Assembly: GCA_018053185.1 (NCBI GenBank)
Contig: JAGPLX010000020.1
Location: forward strand, 1 to 44,505
Length of the DNA stretch: 44,505 nt
Direction of reading: 5' to 3'
Source of the DNA: Syntrophobacteraceae bacterium
GTDB taxonomy: Bacteria; Desulfobacterota; Syntrophobacteria; Syntrophobacterales; Syntrophobacteraceae
The translations under genes were made by a program, and so were the position numbers. Each line of letters begins with the position of its first letter. The first letter of the stretch is position 1. This document shows, one piece after another, positions 16,555-24,768 of the stretch. The notes below the pieces were generated by a model, which saw nothing but the letters and a program-made list of their open reading frames with translations, was not told where the DNA came from and ran no database searches.

Positions 16555-16620
16555 CCTCTCGACACCAGTGGGCTCCTTGGTGGATCGCCGCTCCGCACAT
16601 TTATTTGGGGAGTCGAGAGG
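16555..16620 (+). repeat. Nested inverted repeat between proA and nadD
   Basis: Nine perfectly complementary bases, CCTCTCGAC at 16555-16563 and GTCGAGAGG at 16612-16620, enclose a second hairpin with CACCA at 16563-16567 and TGGTG at 16578-16582. Together they could form a branched RNA element of about 66 bases right after the proA stop. No T-run follows directly, so it is not a plain terminator. It may be a processing or attenuation element. Structure judged by eye. Confidence 0.5.
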
Positions 16621-16718
16621 TCCCGCGCGGTGAGGGTCCTTTCCGGCTGCTTTGTTCCGCGAGCTTGTCGGAGATTCATCCTGGAAAAACACGAATTGGA
16701 GCCTTTGGGACCTTGAGT

Positions 16719-17420
16719 TTGATCGCTCGGCGCCTTGGGGTATTCGGGGGGACTTTCGACCCGGTGCATGTGGGACATCTTCGGATTGCCGAGGAGGCGG
16801 TGGAGTTTTTGGGGCTGGACCTCCTGCTGTTTGTTCCCGCCGCGGTTCCTCCCCACAAAGGGGAAGAGGCGATTCTCCCCTTCGAGTGCCGTTACGAGAT
16901 GCTTCGACTGGGAATCCAAGGGAATCCCCGGTTTCTCGTATCCGGTATAGAAAAGGATTTGCCGGGAAAATCCTATACGGTGGTGACTCTGGGCAAATTG
17001 AGGGAGCAATACTCCCAGGATGTCGAGTTATTTTTCCTCGTGGGCATGGATGCCTTTTTTGAGCTTGATTCCTGGTGGCACTACCGGGACCTGTTCCGGT
17101 CGGCCTCCATTGTTGTGCTTCGCAGGCACGGGTATTGCGAAAATTCGGTCGCCGATTTTCTGAGGGTGAAAGTCTCGCCACTGATTCCTGGAGCGGAAGG
17201 CTCCCGGTCGTTTCAATTTCAGGACCCCGCGTTTCATCCGGTGTATCTCCTGCCCAACACTTCCATCGAGGTGTCTTCCAGCCGGATCCGGCAGATGGTT
17301 GCCCGGGGGCGCTCCATTAGATATCTGGTTCCATGGGCTGTAATGCGCTATATTCAAGAAAACCGCCTGTACCGGTTCGATACCGACAAGTCCAACGAAA
17401 AGGGGACCGCGGAGTCATGA
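16719..17420 (+). CDS. nadD: Nicotinate-nucleotide adenylyltransferase
   Basis: A ~233-residue enzyme that joins nicotinate mononucleotide to AMP in NAD synthesis. It opens with the nucleotidyltransferase signature LGVFGGTFDPVHVGHLR (HxGH motif), has LFFLVGMDAFFELDSWWHY in the middle, typical of NadD (GxDxxxxL and W), and ends with the second motif SSSRIRQMVARG. The start is uncertain: the frame is open far upstream, but homology begins at the TTG codons 16713 and 16719; I chose 16719 (peptide MIARRLGVFGG) with GGGA eight bases before. The rsfS start overlaps its stop by four bases (ATGA). Confidence 0.92.
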   Translation: MIARRLGVFGGTFDPVHVGHLRIAEEAVEFLGLDLLLFVPAAVPPHKGEEAILPFECRYEMLRLGIQGNPRFLVSGIEKDLPGKSYTVVTLGKLREQYSQDVELFFLVGMDAFFELDSWWHYRDLFRSASIVVLRRHGYCENSVADFLRVKVSPLIPGAEGSRSFQFQDPAFHPVYLLPNTSIEVSSSRIRQMVARGRSIRYLVPWAVMRYIQENRLYRFDTDKSNEKGTAES

Positions 17421-17866
17421 TCACCGTGCGGAAGGCGTTCAAGCCGAACCCTGATCCGGGAAGAGTGAGGAAGGACCTCCCGGGGCTCGAAAAGGCCATC
17501 TTGTGTGTCCAAGAGGTTCAACGTTACCGGGCGCAGGATCCGGTCCTTCTCGAGGTATCCCATTTGTCCTCTTTTGCGGATTATTTCATTGTCTGCAGCG
17601 GTCGGTCCAGTCGCCAGGTTCAGAGTATTGCCGAGAACCTGGAGATGATCCTGGAAGGGCACGGCATTCGGCCCCTGGGGGTGGAGGGCAGGCAGGAAGG
17701 TCATTGGGTGCTCATGGACTACGGTGATGTCATCGTCCATGTCTTCTATGAACCGGTTCGTCGCTTTTATGACTTGGAAAGTCTCTGGTCGGAGGCGAGG
17801 AGGATCCGCACGGACACGGACCCGGGTTCGGACGCGGCGGAATCCGTGCTTTTCGATCCCACATAA
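17417..17866 (+). CDS. rsfS: Ribosomal silencing factor RsfS
   Basis: A 149-residue member of the Iojap/RsfS family, which binds L14 and blocks subunit joining when nutrients are short. The family core is clear: LEVSHLSSFADYFIVCSGRSSRQVQ, then GVEGRQEGHWVLMDYGDVIVHVF and YDLESLW near the end. The first ~35 residues are a non-conserved basic extension. The ATG overlaps the nadD stop, a usual nadD-rsfS arrangement. The C-terminal ~20 residues are acidic and poorly conserved. The next gene starts 16 bases later. Confidence 0.95.
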   Translation: MITVRKAFKPNPDPGRVRKDLPGLEKAILCVQEVQRYRAQDPVLLEVSHLSSFADYFIVCSGRSSRQVQSIAENLEMILEGHGIRPLGVEGRQEGHWVLMDYGDVIVHVFYEPVRRFYDLESLWSEARRIRTDTDPGSDAAESVLFDPT

Positions 17867-17882
17867 TCTCGGAGGCTTGCTC

Positions 17883-19337
17883 ATGGGAAAGCATCTTTTG
17901 AGCAGAGTAAGGAGCCGCCGGTTTCTGGTTTTTGCAGTTCTCTGGTTCTTGTGCCTGAATGCGGCGATGCCCTGGCGTGCGGCATGGGGGTTGGGATTGG
18001 GGGATGAAAAGGAGCTCGGCCGCAAGATTCTCGGCCAGATCCGGGCCCACATCCCGCTGGTGGAGGATCCCGCCATTGTTGGTTACATTCAGTCGGTGGG
18101 AAATCGCATCGTGAAACAGGTCGGAATCACCTCCTACGACTATCAGTTCTATGTGGTGAATTTATCGATTCCTAATGCTTTCGCCGTTCCGGGAGGCTAT
18201 ATATTCATCTTTCGGGGACTGATCGAATTGATGTCCAGTGAAGGGGAACTGGCGGCCATACTAAGCCACGAAATGGCCCACATTCAGTGCCGTCACATCC
18301 ATCGTCAGATGGATGCCGGCAAAGTGCTGACAGGTGCCGCTCTGGCCGGGGTGCTGGCGGGAGTTCTTCTGGGTGCGGCAGGCGGGGCGGGTGCGAGCAC
18401 GCCCGCTCTGGCGATGGGAAGTATGGCCGGCTCCCAGGTAGTCGGCCTTCAATACAGCCGGGAATTTGAAGAGGAAGCCGATCAGCTCGGTCTCAGCTAT
18501 TTGACCTCCGCAGGGTACGTACCCCAGGACATGGTGACGGTGTTGTCCCGACTCAACGACGTGAAACTTCGGACCAATTCCCGCATTCCGCCGTACCTGT
18601 CCACCCATCCGGACACGGGGGATCGCGTTCAGTATCTGATGGATTTGTCCAGGAAGTATCCGAAAAAGGTAGGGTCCCGGCCTCTGAAGGAAAATCCGAC
18701 GCACTTTCAGCTGATGCAGGCCGGACTCATCGCAGAGTACGGGGACAGCAAGGTGGCGCGGGACCGATTTGACCGTACCAATCCCGGAGTGGCCGACTTG
18801 TATGGATTGGGGAGGCTCTACCTGCGTTTGGGACGAATCGAAGAGGCCTTGTCCTACCTTTTGGATGCGGCCCGCCGGGAACCGGGAAATCCTTTCATTC
18901 TGAATACCTTGGGGTTCGCCTATTTTCAGCAGGGCAAATTGAAGGAGGCCCAGCGAGTGCTCCAAACCTGTTTGAACCTGGAACCCTCCAACTCCATGGC
19001 CCGATACCAGTTGGCATTGGTACTGCAAGACCAGGGGCTGAGGGAGGAAGCCGTCGACCAGCTCCTCAAGATCGAGCCCATGTCCGCCACGTTCCCGGAA
19101 ATCGATCACCGGCTGGGTGTGCTCCTGGGCCAGGTAAATCAGGTGGGACAGGCACACTATCATCTGGGGCGCTATTACGAGAGCAAGCAGGACTTCAAGG
19201 TGGCGCTGTTTCACTATGAAAAGGCCAGGGCCATGCTCAAGGACTCGCCTCAAAAAATCGAGGAATTGAACGAACGCATTAAAGAGGTGAAACAATCAGG
19301 GAAAGGCTCCTCGGGAAAGAGGGAGAGGAAGCGTTGA
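17883..19337 (+). CDS. M48-family periplasmic metalloprotease with TPR repeats (BepA-like)
   Basis: A 484-residue exported protease/chaperone of the BepA (YfgC) type, which checks outer-membrane protein assembly. Residues ~13-36 form the signal peptide (RFLVFAVLWFLCLNAAMP). The zinc site is HEMAH at 129-133 (HExxH), with the third ligand E196 in YSREFEEEADQLG. A Gly/Ala-rich stretch (~150-185) between the two covers the active site as in BepA. From ~residue 245 there are TPR-like repeats (e.g. LGRLYLRLGRIEEALSYL, LGFAYFQQGKLKEAQRVL). GGAGG precedes the ATG at 17883. Its neighbours and the nearby VKOR/DsbA and foldase genes suggest an envelope quality-control role. The frame continues upstream but overlaps rsfS and is not used. 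Confidence 0.9.
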   Translation: MGKHLLSRVRSRRFLVFAVLWFLCLNAAMPWRAAWGLGLGDEKELGRKILGQIRAHIPLVEDPAIVGYIQSVGNRIVKQVGITSYDYQFYVVNLSIPNAFAVPGGYIFIFRGLIELMSSEGELAAILSHEMAHIQCRHIHRQMDAGKVLTGAALAGVLAGVLLGAAGGAGASTPALAMGSMAGSQVVGLQYSREFEEEADQLGLSYLTSAGYVPQDMVTVLSRLNDVKLRTNSRIPPYLSTHPDTGDRVQYLMDLSRKYPKKVGSRPLKENPTHFQLMQAGLIAEYGDSKVARDRFDRTNPGVADLYGLGRLYLRLGRIEEALSYLLDAARREPGNPFILNTLGFAYFQQGKLKEAQRVLQTCLNLEPSNSMARYQLALVLQDQGLREEAVDQLLKIEPMSATFPEIDHRLGVLLGQVNQVGQAHYHLGRYYESKQDFKVALFHYEKARAMLKDSPQKIEELNERIKEVKQSGKGSSGKRERKR

Positions 19338-19537
19338 GCCGGAACAAGGGCTGTCGCTGCGCGGGAAGTCCGGGGAAGCGGTCGTCCTGGGGCGGCACTT
19401 CGCAGGAAAGGGATCGGAAATCCGCGGAGTGGGCGAAGTGATGCCGAACCCATCGAACAGGAAGAGGGGGGTGATGAGTTTCGGTCCTTGTCCCGCACCC
19501 GCCCCGGGGTTTACACCCGCCGCGCCTGCCGAATGAG

Positions 19538-19584
19538 GGTCGCTCCTTCCCGTGGACTCGGGTCGGGCAATAGATCGAGCGACC
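19538..19584 (+). repeat. Nested inverted repeat upstream of the VKOR-DsbA fusion gene
   Basis: GGTCGCTC at 19538-19545 and GAGCGACC at 19577-19584 are perfect eight-base complements, with an inner hairpin CCCG 19549-19552 / CGGG 19559-19562. It ends about 46 bases before the ATG at 19631, inside a 293-base spacer that otherwise holds no gene. It could be a leader structure or protein-binding site. No T-run, so not a terminator. Confidence 0.45.
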
Positions 19585-19630
19585 TTGAGGCATGCAGAGA
19601 CCACTTGGTGATGGAAGAGGTTGCCCGGAG

Positions 19631-21094
19631 ATGCTCAGGGAGAACACGAGGGAAAAGGTACTGCTCATTTTGAGCCTGGTTGGGTTTCTGTTGGCTGCAT
19701 TGGTGGGGATGACGGAAAGGGCGGATTGGCTCGACGTCTTGTGCATGAGCGGCTCCATGGGCTGCCGGGAGACGGCCGGTTTTTCCATGGCCTGGTTGCC
19801 TCTCTGGTCGTGGGGGCTGATGTTCTACGGGGTCTTGGTCATCGCTCTCACTCGTGCGAGGAAGTGGGTCACCTGGGTTGTTTCCGCCGGCATGGGTGTC
19901 GAGATCTCACTGGTCTGGCTCCTATACTCGAAGAAGCTTTTCTGTGTCTTCTGTATGGGTAACCTGGCCGTCATGTTGTTGCTGGTGTTTCTCGTCTTCG
20001 ACAGGAAACGCACATGGGAGATGGTCTCTTTCTGCCTGTTGTTTCTATGGCTTTCGAGTTCCCTGCTGGTGCAGGCCTCCGTAACCATGGCCTCCGTTTC
20101 GGGAGAGTCCCCCGAGAAGACCCCTGTGGCGGCCGCCGAGGTGGCCGGCCAGGTTATCACCATGGAGGAGCTGGAGGCTCCCTTTCTAACGCGTGTTCAT
20201 GAAATGCAGCAGGAGATATATCGCCTGAAGAAACAACGGCTCGACCAGATGATCGCCGACCTGCTGCTTTACAAGGAAGCACAAGCCCGGGGAATTTCGG
20301 TGCAGGACTTGGTGAGCGACGAGGTCCTGTCCAAGACCCCCGGGGTCGCGGACGCCGATGTGGATCGCTATCTCGAGGAGAACCGCGGGCGGATGGCGGA
20401 CTGGAAGGGGACGGAGGGGGAACTCAAGGATCGTGTTCGTGCTTATCTGCAGCAGCAGCGGAATCTTCAGGCGGTGATGAAATTCTCCAAGTCCCTGGAA
20501 TCCAAATACGGTGTGGCTGTACATCTCAAGGAACCTTCTCCCCCACGAACCAGGGTCGATCTTGCAGGAAGTCCGTCCCTGGGACCGGCGGATGCCCCGG
20601 TCACCATCGTGGAATTCTCTGACTATCAATGCCCCGCCTGTCGCCAGGTTCATGAGGTGGTTCTGAAGATGAGGGCAAAATATGGGACTCAACTCCAGTG
20701 GGTTTTCAAGGATTACCCTCTAAAGATGCACAAGGATGCCGAACGGGCTGCGGAGGCGGCCCACTGCGCCGGCGATCAGCAAAAGTTCTGGGAATACCAG
20801 AACGCCCTGTACTCGTCGACGGAAGAACTCTCCACCGAAAGGCTTCAGTCCCTTGCGGCCCGGTTAGGATTGGCCCCGGAGCCGTTCAAAGCCTGCCTCG
20901 ATGAAGGAAAGTATCGGGCGAAGGTGCAAAAGGGCTTGGAAGATGCCAAAAAGGCGGGGGTGGACCGGACACCCACTTTCTTGATCAATGGCAAAATGTA
21001 TAGAGGGGCCTTTGCCGACGAACGATTCAGCCAGTTGATCGAGGAGGAATTGAAATCTGTCGGCAGGGGGCCCCGGGACAAATCCGCAGACTGA
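19631..21094 (+). CDS. Fusion protein: VKOR-like membrane oxidase, SurA-like segment and DsbA-type thioredoxin domain
   Basis: A 487-residue membrane protein with three parts. Residues ~8-150 are a VKOR domain with four to five membrane segments and the two cysteine pairs of bacterial VKOR: C38/C45 in the first loop (CMSGSMGC) and the redox pair CVFC at 105-108. Residues ~168-300 resemble the SurA/PpiC N-terminal helical region (AGQVITMEELEAP, many Lys/Gln). Residues ~315-480 are a DsbA/DsbG thioredoxin fold with active site CPAC (334-337), the cis-Pro in RTPTFLINGKMYRGA, and periplasmic orientation expected. The VKOR part would reoxidise the DsbA part and pass electrons to quinone, giving a self-contained disulfide machine. 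ATG 19631 has GGAAGAGG nine bases upstream. Neighbours: M48 protease before, serA after a terminator-like hairpin. Confidence 0.85.
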   Translation: MLRENTREKVLLILSLVGFLLAALVGMTERADWLDVLCMSGSMGCRETAGFSMAWLPLWSWGLMFYGVLVIALTRARKWVTWVVSAGMGVEISLVWLLYSKKLFCVFCMGNLAVMLLLVFLVFDRKRTWEMVSFCLLFLWLSSSLLVQASVTMASVSGESPEKTPVAAAEVAGQVITMEELEAPFLTRVHEMQQEIYRLKKQRLDQMIADLLLYKEAQARGISVQDLVSDEVLSKTPGVADADVDRYLEENRGRMADWKGTEGELKDRVRAYLQQQRNLQAVMKFSKSLESKYGVAVHLKEPSPPRTRVDLAGSPSLGPADAPVTIVEFSDYQCPACRQVHEVVLKMRAKYGTQLQWVFKDYPLKMHKDAERAAEAAHCAGDQQKFWEYQNALYSSTEELSTERLQSLAARLGLAPEPFKACLDEGKYRAKVQKGLEDAKKAGVDRTPTFLINGKMYRGAFADERFSQLIEEELKSVGRGPRDKSAD

Positions 21095-21115
21095 AGTGCT
21101 TGGGGCGGCTCTTCA

Positions 21116-21147
21116 CCCCGATTCCCCGGCCTGATCGGGGTTTCTTC
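21116..21147 (+). terminator. Terminator-like hairpin after the VKOR-DsbA gene
   Basis: CCCCGAT at 21116-21122 pairs with ATCGGGG at 21134-21140 across an 11-base loop, followed by TTTCTTC. The seven-base GC-rich stem and pyrimidine/T-rich tail fit a rho-independent terminator, though the T-run is interrupted. It lies 22 bases after the stop at 21094. Confidence 0.55.
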
Positions 21148-21410
21148 CTTGACCTTCCAGGGAAAGTGGTGCTAGTACGTCATGGCTGAAAGTTTTCGGC
21201 CCATTCTTCCCTTTGCCTGTCCCCAAACTCGTTTTGGGAATGAGGAAGGGAAAGATCGGTGCGGTCCTCCTTTGGGAAGGGGAGGTTCGTTTCTTTCGGG
21301 ATGGCGTCGAGACAGCCGCGCGGGTGGAGCCCTTCAGGGGATCAGCCCTTACAGGGAAAAGGAAGAACTGTGCTGCCCTTTTTTCGCTTGGAGAGGTTCA
21401 GGAGACGGAG
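21148..21410 (+). promoter_or_regulatory. serA leader region with a weak promoter
   Basis: TTGACC at 21149-21154 and TAGTAC at 21173-21178, the latter preceded by TG one base before (extended -10), make a possible promoter for serA. The remaining ~230 bases before the serA ATG contain in-frame open codons, but only poor coding signs and no homology I can name. No known riboswitch was recognised. Confidence 0.35.
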
Positions 21411-22991
21411 ATGAGGATTCTGGTCAGTGACAACCTGGCGCAGGTTGGCATCGAAAAGCTTACGAGGGTACCCGAATTCCAAGTGGAGGTGAACACGAGC
21501 CTCACCCATGAAGAGCTTTGTCGTGTCATCAAAGATTATGATGCTCTCATCATTCGCAGTGGAACGAAGGTTCGGGCGGATGTGATCGAGGCTGCGGAAA
21601 ATCTGAAAGTGGTGGCCAGGGCCGGGATCGGCCTGGACAATGTGGATGTCGAGGCGGCCACCAAAAGGGGCATTGTGGTGATGAACACGCCGGACGGCAA
21701 TGTGATCACCACGGCGGAACACACCATTGCGATGCTGCTTTCCATGAGCCGGAATATTCCCCAGGCGATGTACTCGCTCAAATCGGGTAAATGGGAGAAA
21801 AAGCGGTTCCAGGGCAAAGAGGTTTTCCACAAGGTTCTTGGGATTATCGGAATTGGGCGCATCGGTCGAGTGGTGGCGGATCGGGCCTTGGGGCTCAAGA
21901 TGAAGGTCATCGCCTACGATCCCTATATCAGTGAGGAAGTGATTCACAAGATGGGCATTGAAGGAGTGAGCCTGGACGAATTGCTTGCGCGTTCCGATTA
22001 CATCTCCATCCATACTCCCATAACTCCCGAGACCCGCAACATTCTCGACGAAGATGCCTTCCGAAAAATGAAAAAGGGGGTCTTCGTTCTCAATTGTGCC
22101 CGCGGAGGGGTTGTCGACGAAAAGGCTCTCTTTGACGCCATCCAGGCGGGGATTGTTGCAGGGGCAGCCTTGGACGTTTATTCCAAGGAACCTCCTTTCG
22201 ACAACCCTCTGTTGACCCTTGACCAGGTCGTGGTGACTCCTCATCTGGGTGCGTCCACGGATGAAGCCCAGGAAAACGTCGCCGTGGCAGTGGCGGACCA
22301 GGTTGTGGATTTTCTTTTGCGCGGAACCATTCGAAACGCCGTCAACGCTCCCAATCTGGACGGCGGTTTGCTGGCCCACCTGCGTCCCTACCTGATTTTG
22401 TCCGAGAAGTTGGGGAGCGTTATGGCTCAAATCACCCGCGGGGCTTTCGAGGAGGTTTCCATCGAGTATATCGGCGAAGTCACGGCCATGGACACTCGGC
22501 CCCTCACCTTCTCCATCATGAAAGGAATGCTCACGCCTGTTCTGGGAGACATGGTGAACTTTGTGAATGTGCCGCTGCACATTAAGGAGCGGAACATCAA
22601 AGTCAAGGAGTCGGTGAGGAGTGAGGCGGAGGATTTTACCAACCTCATCAGCGTACGGTTGAAGACGTCCGAAGATCAGAACCTGGTGGCGGGAACCATA
22701 TTCGGGACCAAGGATCCAAGGCTGGTGCGGATCAACGATTTCCGACTCGAGGCCGCCATGGAAGGGCACCTGGTCCTCATTTACAATATCGATACCCCCG
22801 GAACCATCGGGGCCATTGGGACCTGCCTCGGCCGCCATAACATCAACATTTCCATGATGAACGTGGGCCAGGTCCTGGAACGAGGGCAGAACATCATCTT
22901 TCTGCGCACGGACACCCCCGTTCCCAAGCATGTGGTGGCAGAGCTTCTCTCCATGGAAAACGTCAATGTAGTCCAGCGCTTGGAACTCTGA
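21411..22991 (+). CDS. serA: D-3-phosphoglycerate dehydrogenase, long form
   Basis: A 526-residue enzyme that oxidises 3-phosphoglycerate to 3-phosphohydroxypyruvate, the first step of serine synthesis. The catalytic domain begins MRILVSDNLAQVG; the NAD-binding motif is GIGRIGRVVA, and the signature NCARGGVVDEKAL carries the family's substrate-binding residues; PHLGAST holds the catalytic His. After ~residue 315 come the intervening (ASB) domain and a C-terminal ACT domain, the long, type I PGDH form often feedback-inhibited by serine. ATG 21411 has AGGAGACGGAG directly upstream; the frame is open to 21213, but that part has no homology. A DUF1844 gene follows 22 bases later. Confidence 0.96.
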   Translation: MRILVSDNLAQVGIEKLTRVPEFQVEVNTSLTHEELCRVIKDYDALIIRSGTKVRADVIEAAENLKVVARAGIGLDNVDVEAATKRGIVVMNTPDGNVITTAEHTIAMLLSMSRNIPQAMYSLKSGKWEKKRFQGKEVFHKVLGIIGIGRIGRVVADRALGLKMKVIAYDPYISEEVIHKMGIEGVSLDELLARSDYISIHTPITPETRNILDEDAFRKMKKGVFVLNCARGGVVDEKALFDAIQAGIVAGAALDVYSKEPPFDNPLLTLDQVVVTPHLGASTDEAQENVAVAVADQVVDFLLRGTIRNAVNAPNLDGGLLAHLRPYLILSEKLGSVMAQITRGAFEEVSIEYIGEVTAMDTRPLTFSIMKGMLTPVLGDMVNFVNVPLHIKERNIKVKESVRSEAEDFTNLISVRLKTSEDQNLVAGTIFGTKDPRLVRINDFRLEAAMEGHLVLIYNIDTPGTIGAIGTCLGRHNINISMMNVGQVLERGQNIIFLRTDTPVPKHVVAELLSMENVNVVQRLEL

Positions 22992-23013
22992 ATCCAGGTA
23001 CGGGGGAGGTACG

Positions 23014-23442
23014 ATGGAGGAAAAAGAAGAAAAGGGATTCGTGATCAAGGATCGTCGAAAATTCACGGGGGACGATGCGGAATCGGGATCCAGGAGTGGG
23101 AGTGAGGAGGGACCAAGAGGGAAGGAGGAAGCCAGGGCGAAAAGCGAATTCGAGGAGGTTTCCCGGAAAGAACGGCAGAAAGAACAGACTCTCCTCCCTG
23201 AAGTCACCATGTCCGCCTTCATTTTTTCCTTGAGTTCTTCCGCTCTGGTCCACCTGGGTGAGATTCCGGATCCTGACACCAGGGCCACTCGCCTGGATCT
23301 GCCCATGGCAAAGCAGATCATCGATACCCTGGGCTTGTTACAGGAAAAGACCCGGGGAAATCTGGATCCCAACGAGGATCAGCTATTGAAGGCGGTTTTG
23401 TATGATCTGCGCCTGCGGTATGTTCAAAAATCCAAGGCATGA
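23014..23442 (+). CDS. DUF1844 domain protein
   Basis: A 142-residue acidic, soluble protein of unknown function. The first ~60 residues are highly charged and disordered-looking (Glu/Lys/Ser-rich). The conserved DUF1844 core follows: LPEVTMSAFIFSLSSSALVHLGEIPDP and the later DLPMAKQIIDTLGLLQEKTRGNLDPNED, typical of the family. The ATG has GGGGGAGG upstream. In deltaproteobacteria this gene often lies just ahead of ispE, as here (90-base gap), so genomic context supports the call even though its role is unknown. Confidence 0.85.
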   Translation: MEEKEEKGFVIKDRRKFTGDDAESGSRSGSEEGPRGKEEARAKSEFEEVSRKERQKEQTLLPEVTMSAFIFSLSSSALVHLGEIPDPDTRATRLDLPMAKQIIDTLGLLQEKTRGNLDPNEDQLLKAVLYDLRLRYVQKSKA

Positions 23443-23532
23443 TGCCTTACCGGACATGGAGGAGGTGGGGATTCCTTCACTCTCCTTCTGTTTGAGGGGC
23501 GCTTCCATGTTTCCAATACTTCCCGCCCGTAG

Positions 23533-24420
23533 ATGTCGGTGATCACAACAGTAGAAACGGGGATTGCAACGGCCAGGGTTCCAGGGAAGATCAACCTGTG
23601 GCTGGAGGTTCTCGGACGGAGGGAGGACGGGTATCATGAACTGTCCAGCCTGATGTTGCCCATACGGCTGTTCGATACTCTGACCCTCAGGATTCGAGGG
23701 GAGCGGGGCATCCGCGTTAAATGCGGTCACCCGCTTGTGCCGTGCGATCACCACAACCTGGTGGTTCGAGCCGTGAATGCCTATTTGGGCAGAACGGGCT
23801 TGAGATGGGGAGTGGAAGTCGAGCTGGAGAAGGGAATTCCCGTCGGAGCAGGCCTCGGAGGGGGGAGTGCAGATGCGGCTGCGGGTCTTCGAATGATTCA
23901 TGGGTTGGTTCCGGAACCCCTGGAAGAGAGCGAACTTCTGGCGATTGCGGCAAAAATCGGTGCCGATGTCCCCTTCTTTCTGGGTTCCTACCCGGCGTTG
24001 GCCACAGGGATCGGTGAAAAGCTGGAGAAGGTGCGGGGCATTCCGGAGTACCCGCTGGTGTTGATCAAACCCGACATGACGGTCTCGACGAAAGAGATCT
24101 ACGAGGGTTTGACCTTGACAAGGGGAATGAGCCGAATTAAGCTTCAGCGCTTTGCGGCTCAGCCTTGGGAGCTGAAACCTGTTCTGGAAAACGACTTGGA
24201 AGCGGTTACCGTTTCGCGGTACCCGGAATTGGACTCCATAAAGGTGTGGCTCCTTGAACAAGGGGCACTCGGTGCTCTCATGAGCGGGAGTGGTCCCACG
24301 GTTTTCGGAGTTTTCCCATCCATGGAGTCCGCAGAGATGGTCGGGAAGCAGGCCGAGGAAGTCTGGAGCCGCTATTGGGTTGCCGTGACCTCCGTGATGG
24401 CCGGTGAGGTGTCCCGGTAA
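23533..24420 (+). CDS. ispE: 4-diphosphocytidyl-2-C-methyl-D-erythritol kinase
   Basis: A 295-residue GHMP kinase of the non-mevalonate isoprenoid pathway, phosphorylating CDP-ME at its 2-hydroxyl with ATP. The first motif PGKINLWLEVLGRREDGYHEL at 17-37 carries the catalytic Lys19, the glycine-rich ATP loop PVGAGLGGGSADAAAGL spans 103-119 with catalytic Asp114, and the third motif GALMSGSGPTVFGVF lies near the C-terminus. Length matches the family. ATG 23533 has only a modest ribosome-binding site. tRNA-Gln follows 21 bases after the stop. Confidence 0.95.
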   Translation: MSVITTVETGIATARVPGKINLWLEVLGRREDGYHELSSLMLPIRLFDTLTLRIRGERGIRVKCGHPLVPCDHHNLVVRAVNAYLGRTGLRWGVEVELEKGIPVGAGLGGGSADAAAGLRMIHGLVPEPLEESELLAIAAKIGADVPFFLGSYPALATGIGEKLEKVRGIPEYPLVLIKPDMTVSTKEIYEGLTLTRGMSRIKLQRFAAQPWELKPVLENDLEAVTVSRYPELDSIKVWLLEQGALGALMSGSGPTVFGVFPSMESAEMVGKQAEEVWSRYWVAVTSVMAGEVSR

Positions 24421-24441
24421 AAAAGTCGTCTCCAGTGCTTA

Positions 24442-24516
24442 TGGGGTGTCGCCAAGCGGAAAGGCACGGGTCTTTGGAACCCGCATCCGGAGGTTCGAAT
24501 CCTCCCACCCCAGCCA
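24442..24516 (+). tRNA. tRNA-Gln (anticodon TTG)
   Basis: A 75-base cloverleaf including encoded CCA. The acceptor stem pairs TGGGGTG with CACCCCA; the anticodon stem CGGGT/ACCCG closes the loop CTTTGGA, whose middle triplet TTG reads Gln codons CAA/CAG. The T-arm has GGAGGTTCGAATCCTCC with the canonical TTCGAAT loop. It lies between ispE and the prs-like gene, a common arrangement in these bacteria. Confidence 0.97.
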
Positions 24517-24768
24517 GTTTTTTCGGGACCTGGACCCATTTGGAACACAGCTTTCGCTGAAAATCCGGTGAAGAGGGAGGGGTGGAGTGGGAGCAAAGCG
24601 GAACCCCATCAGGGAGGAAGAGTGGTGGATGAGGTTTGGTTTTAGACCTTCCCCCTCCGGCCGCGCGGATCTACCGCACCTAGGCAACATGGGTGCCCAT
24701 CCGGGAGGAGTCATGCTGAGGCCACGGGGCCGGGGTCTTTAAATTAAAGGGTGGGATTCGGGTGGCGC

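Noticed and set aside
21342-23372. A 676-codon open frame on the minus strand opposite serA
   Set aside because: It is antisense to a fully conserved serA/DUF1844 pair, has no recognisable domain and a His/Asn-rich composition typical of the complement of a GC-rich gene.
24737-24749. Palindrome CTTTAA-A-TTAAAG before the prs-like gene as an operator
   Set aside because: Short AT-only palindrome; could equally be part of a promoter -10 region and has no further support.
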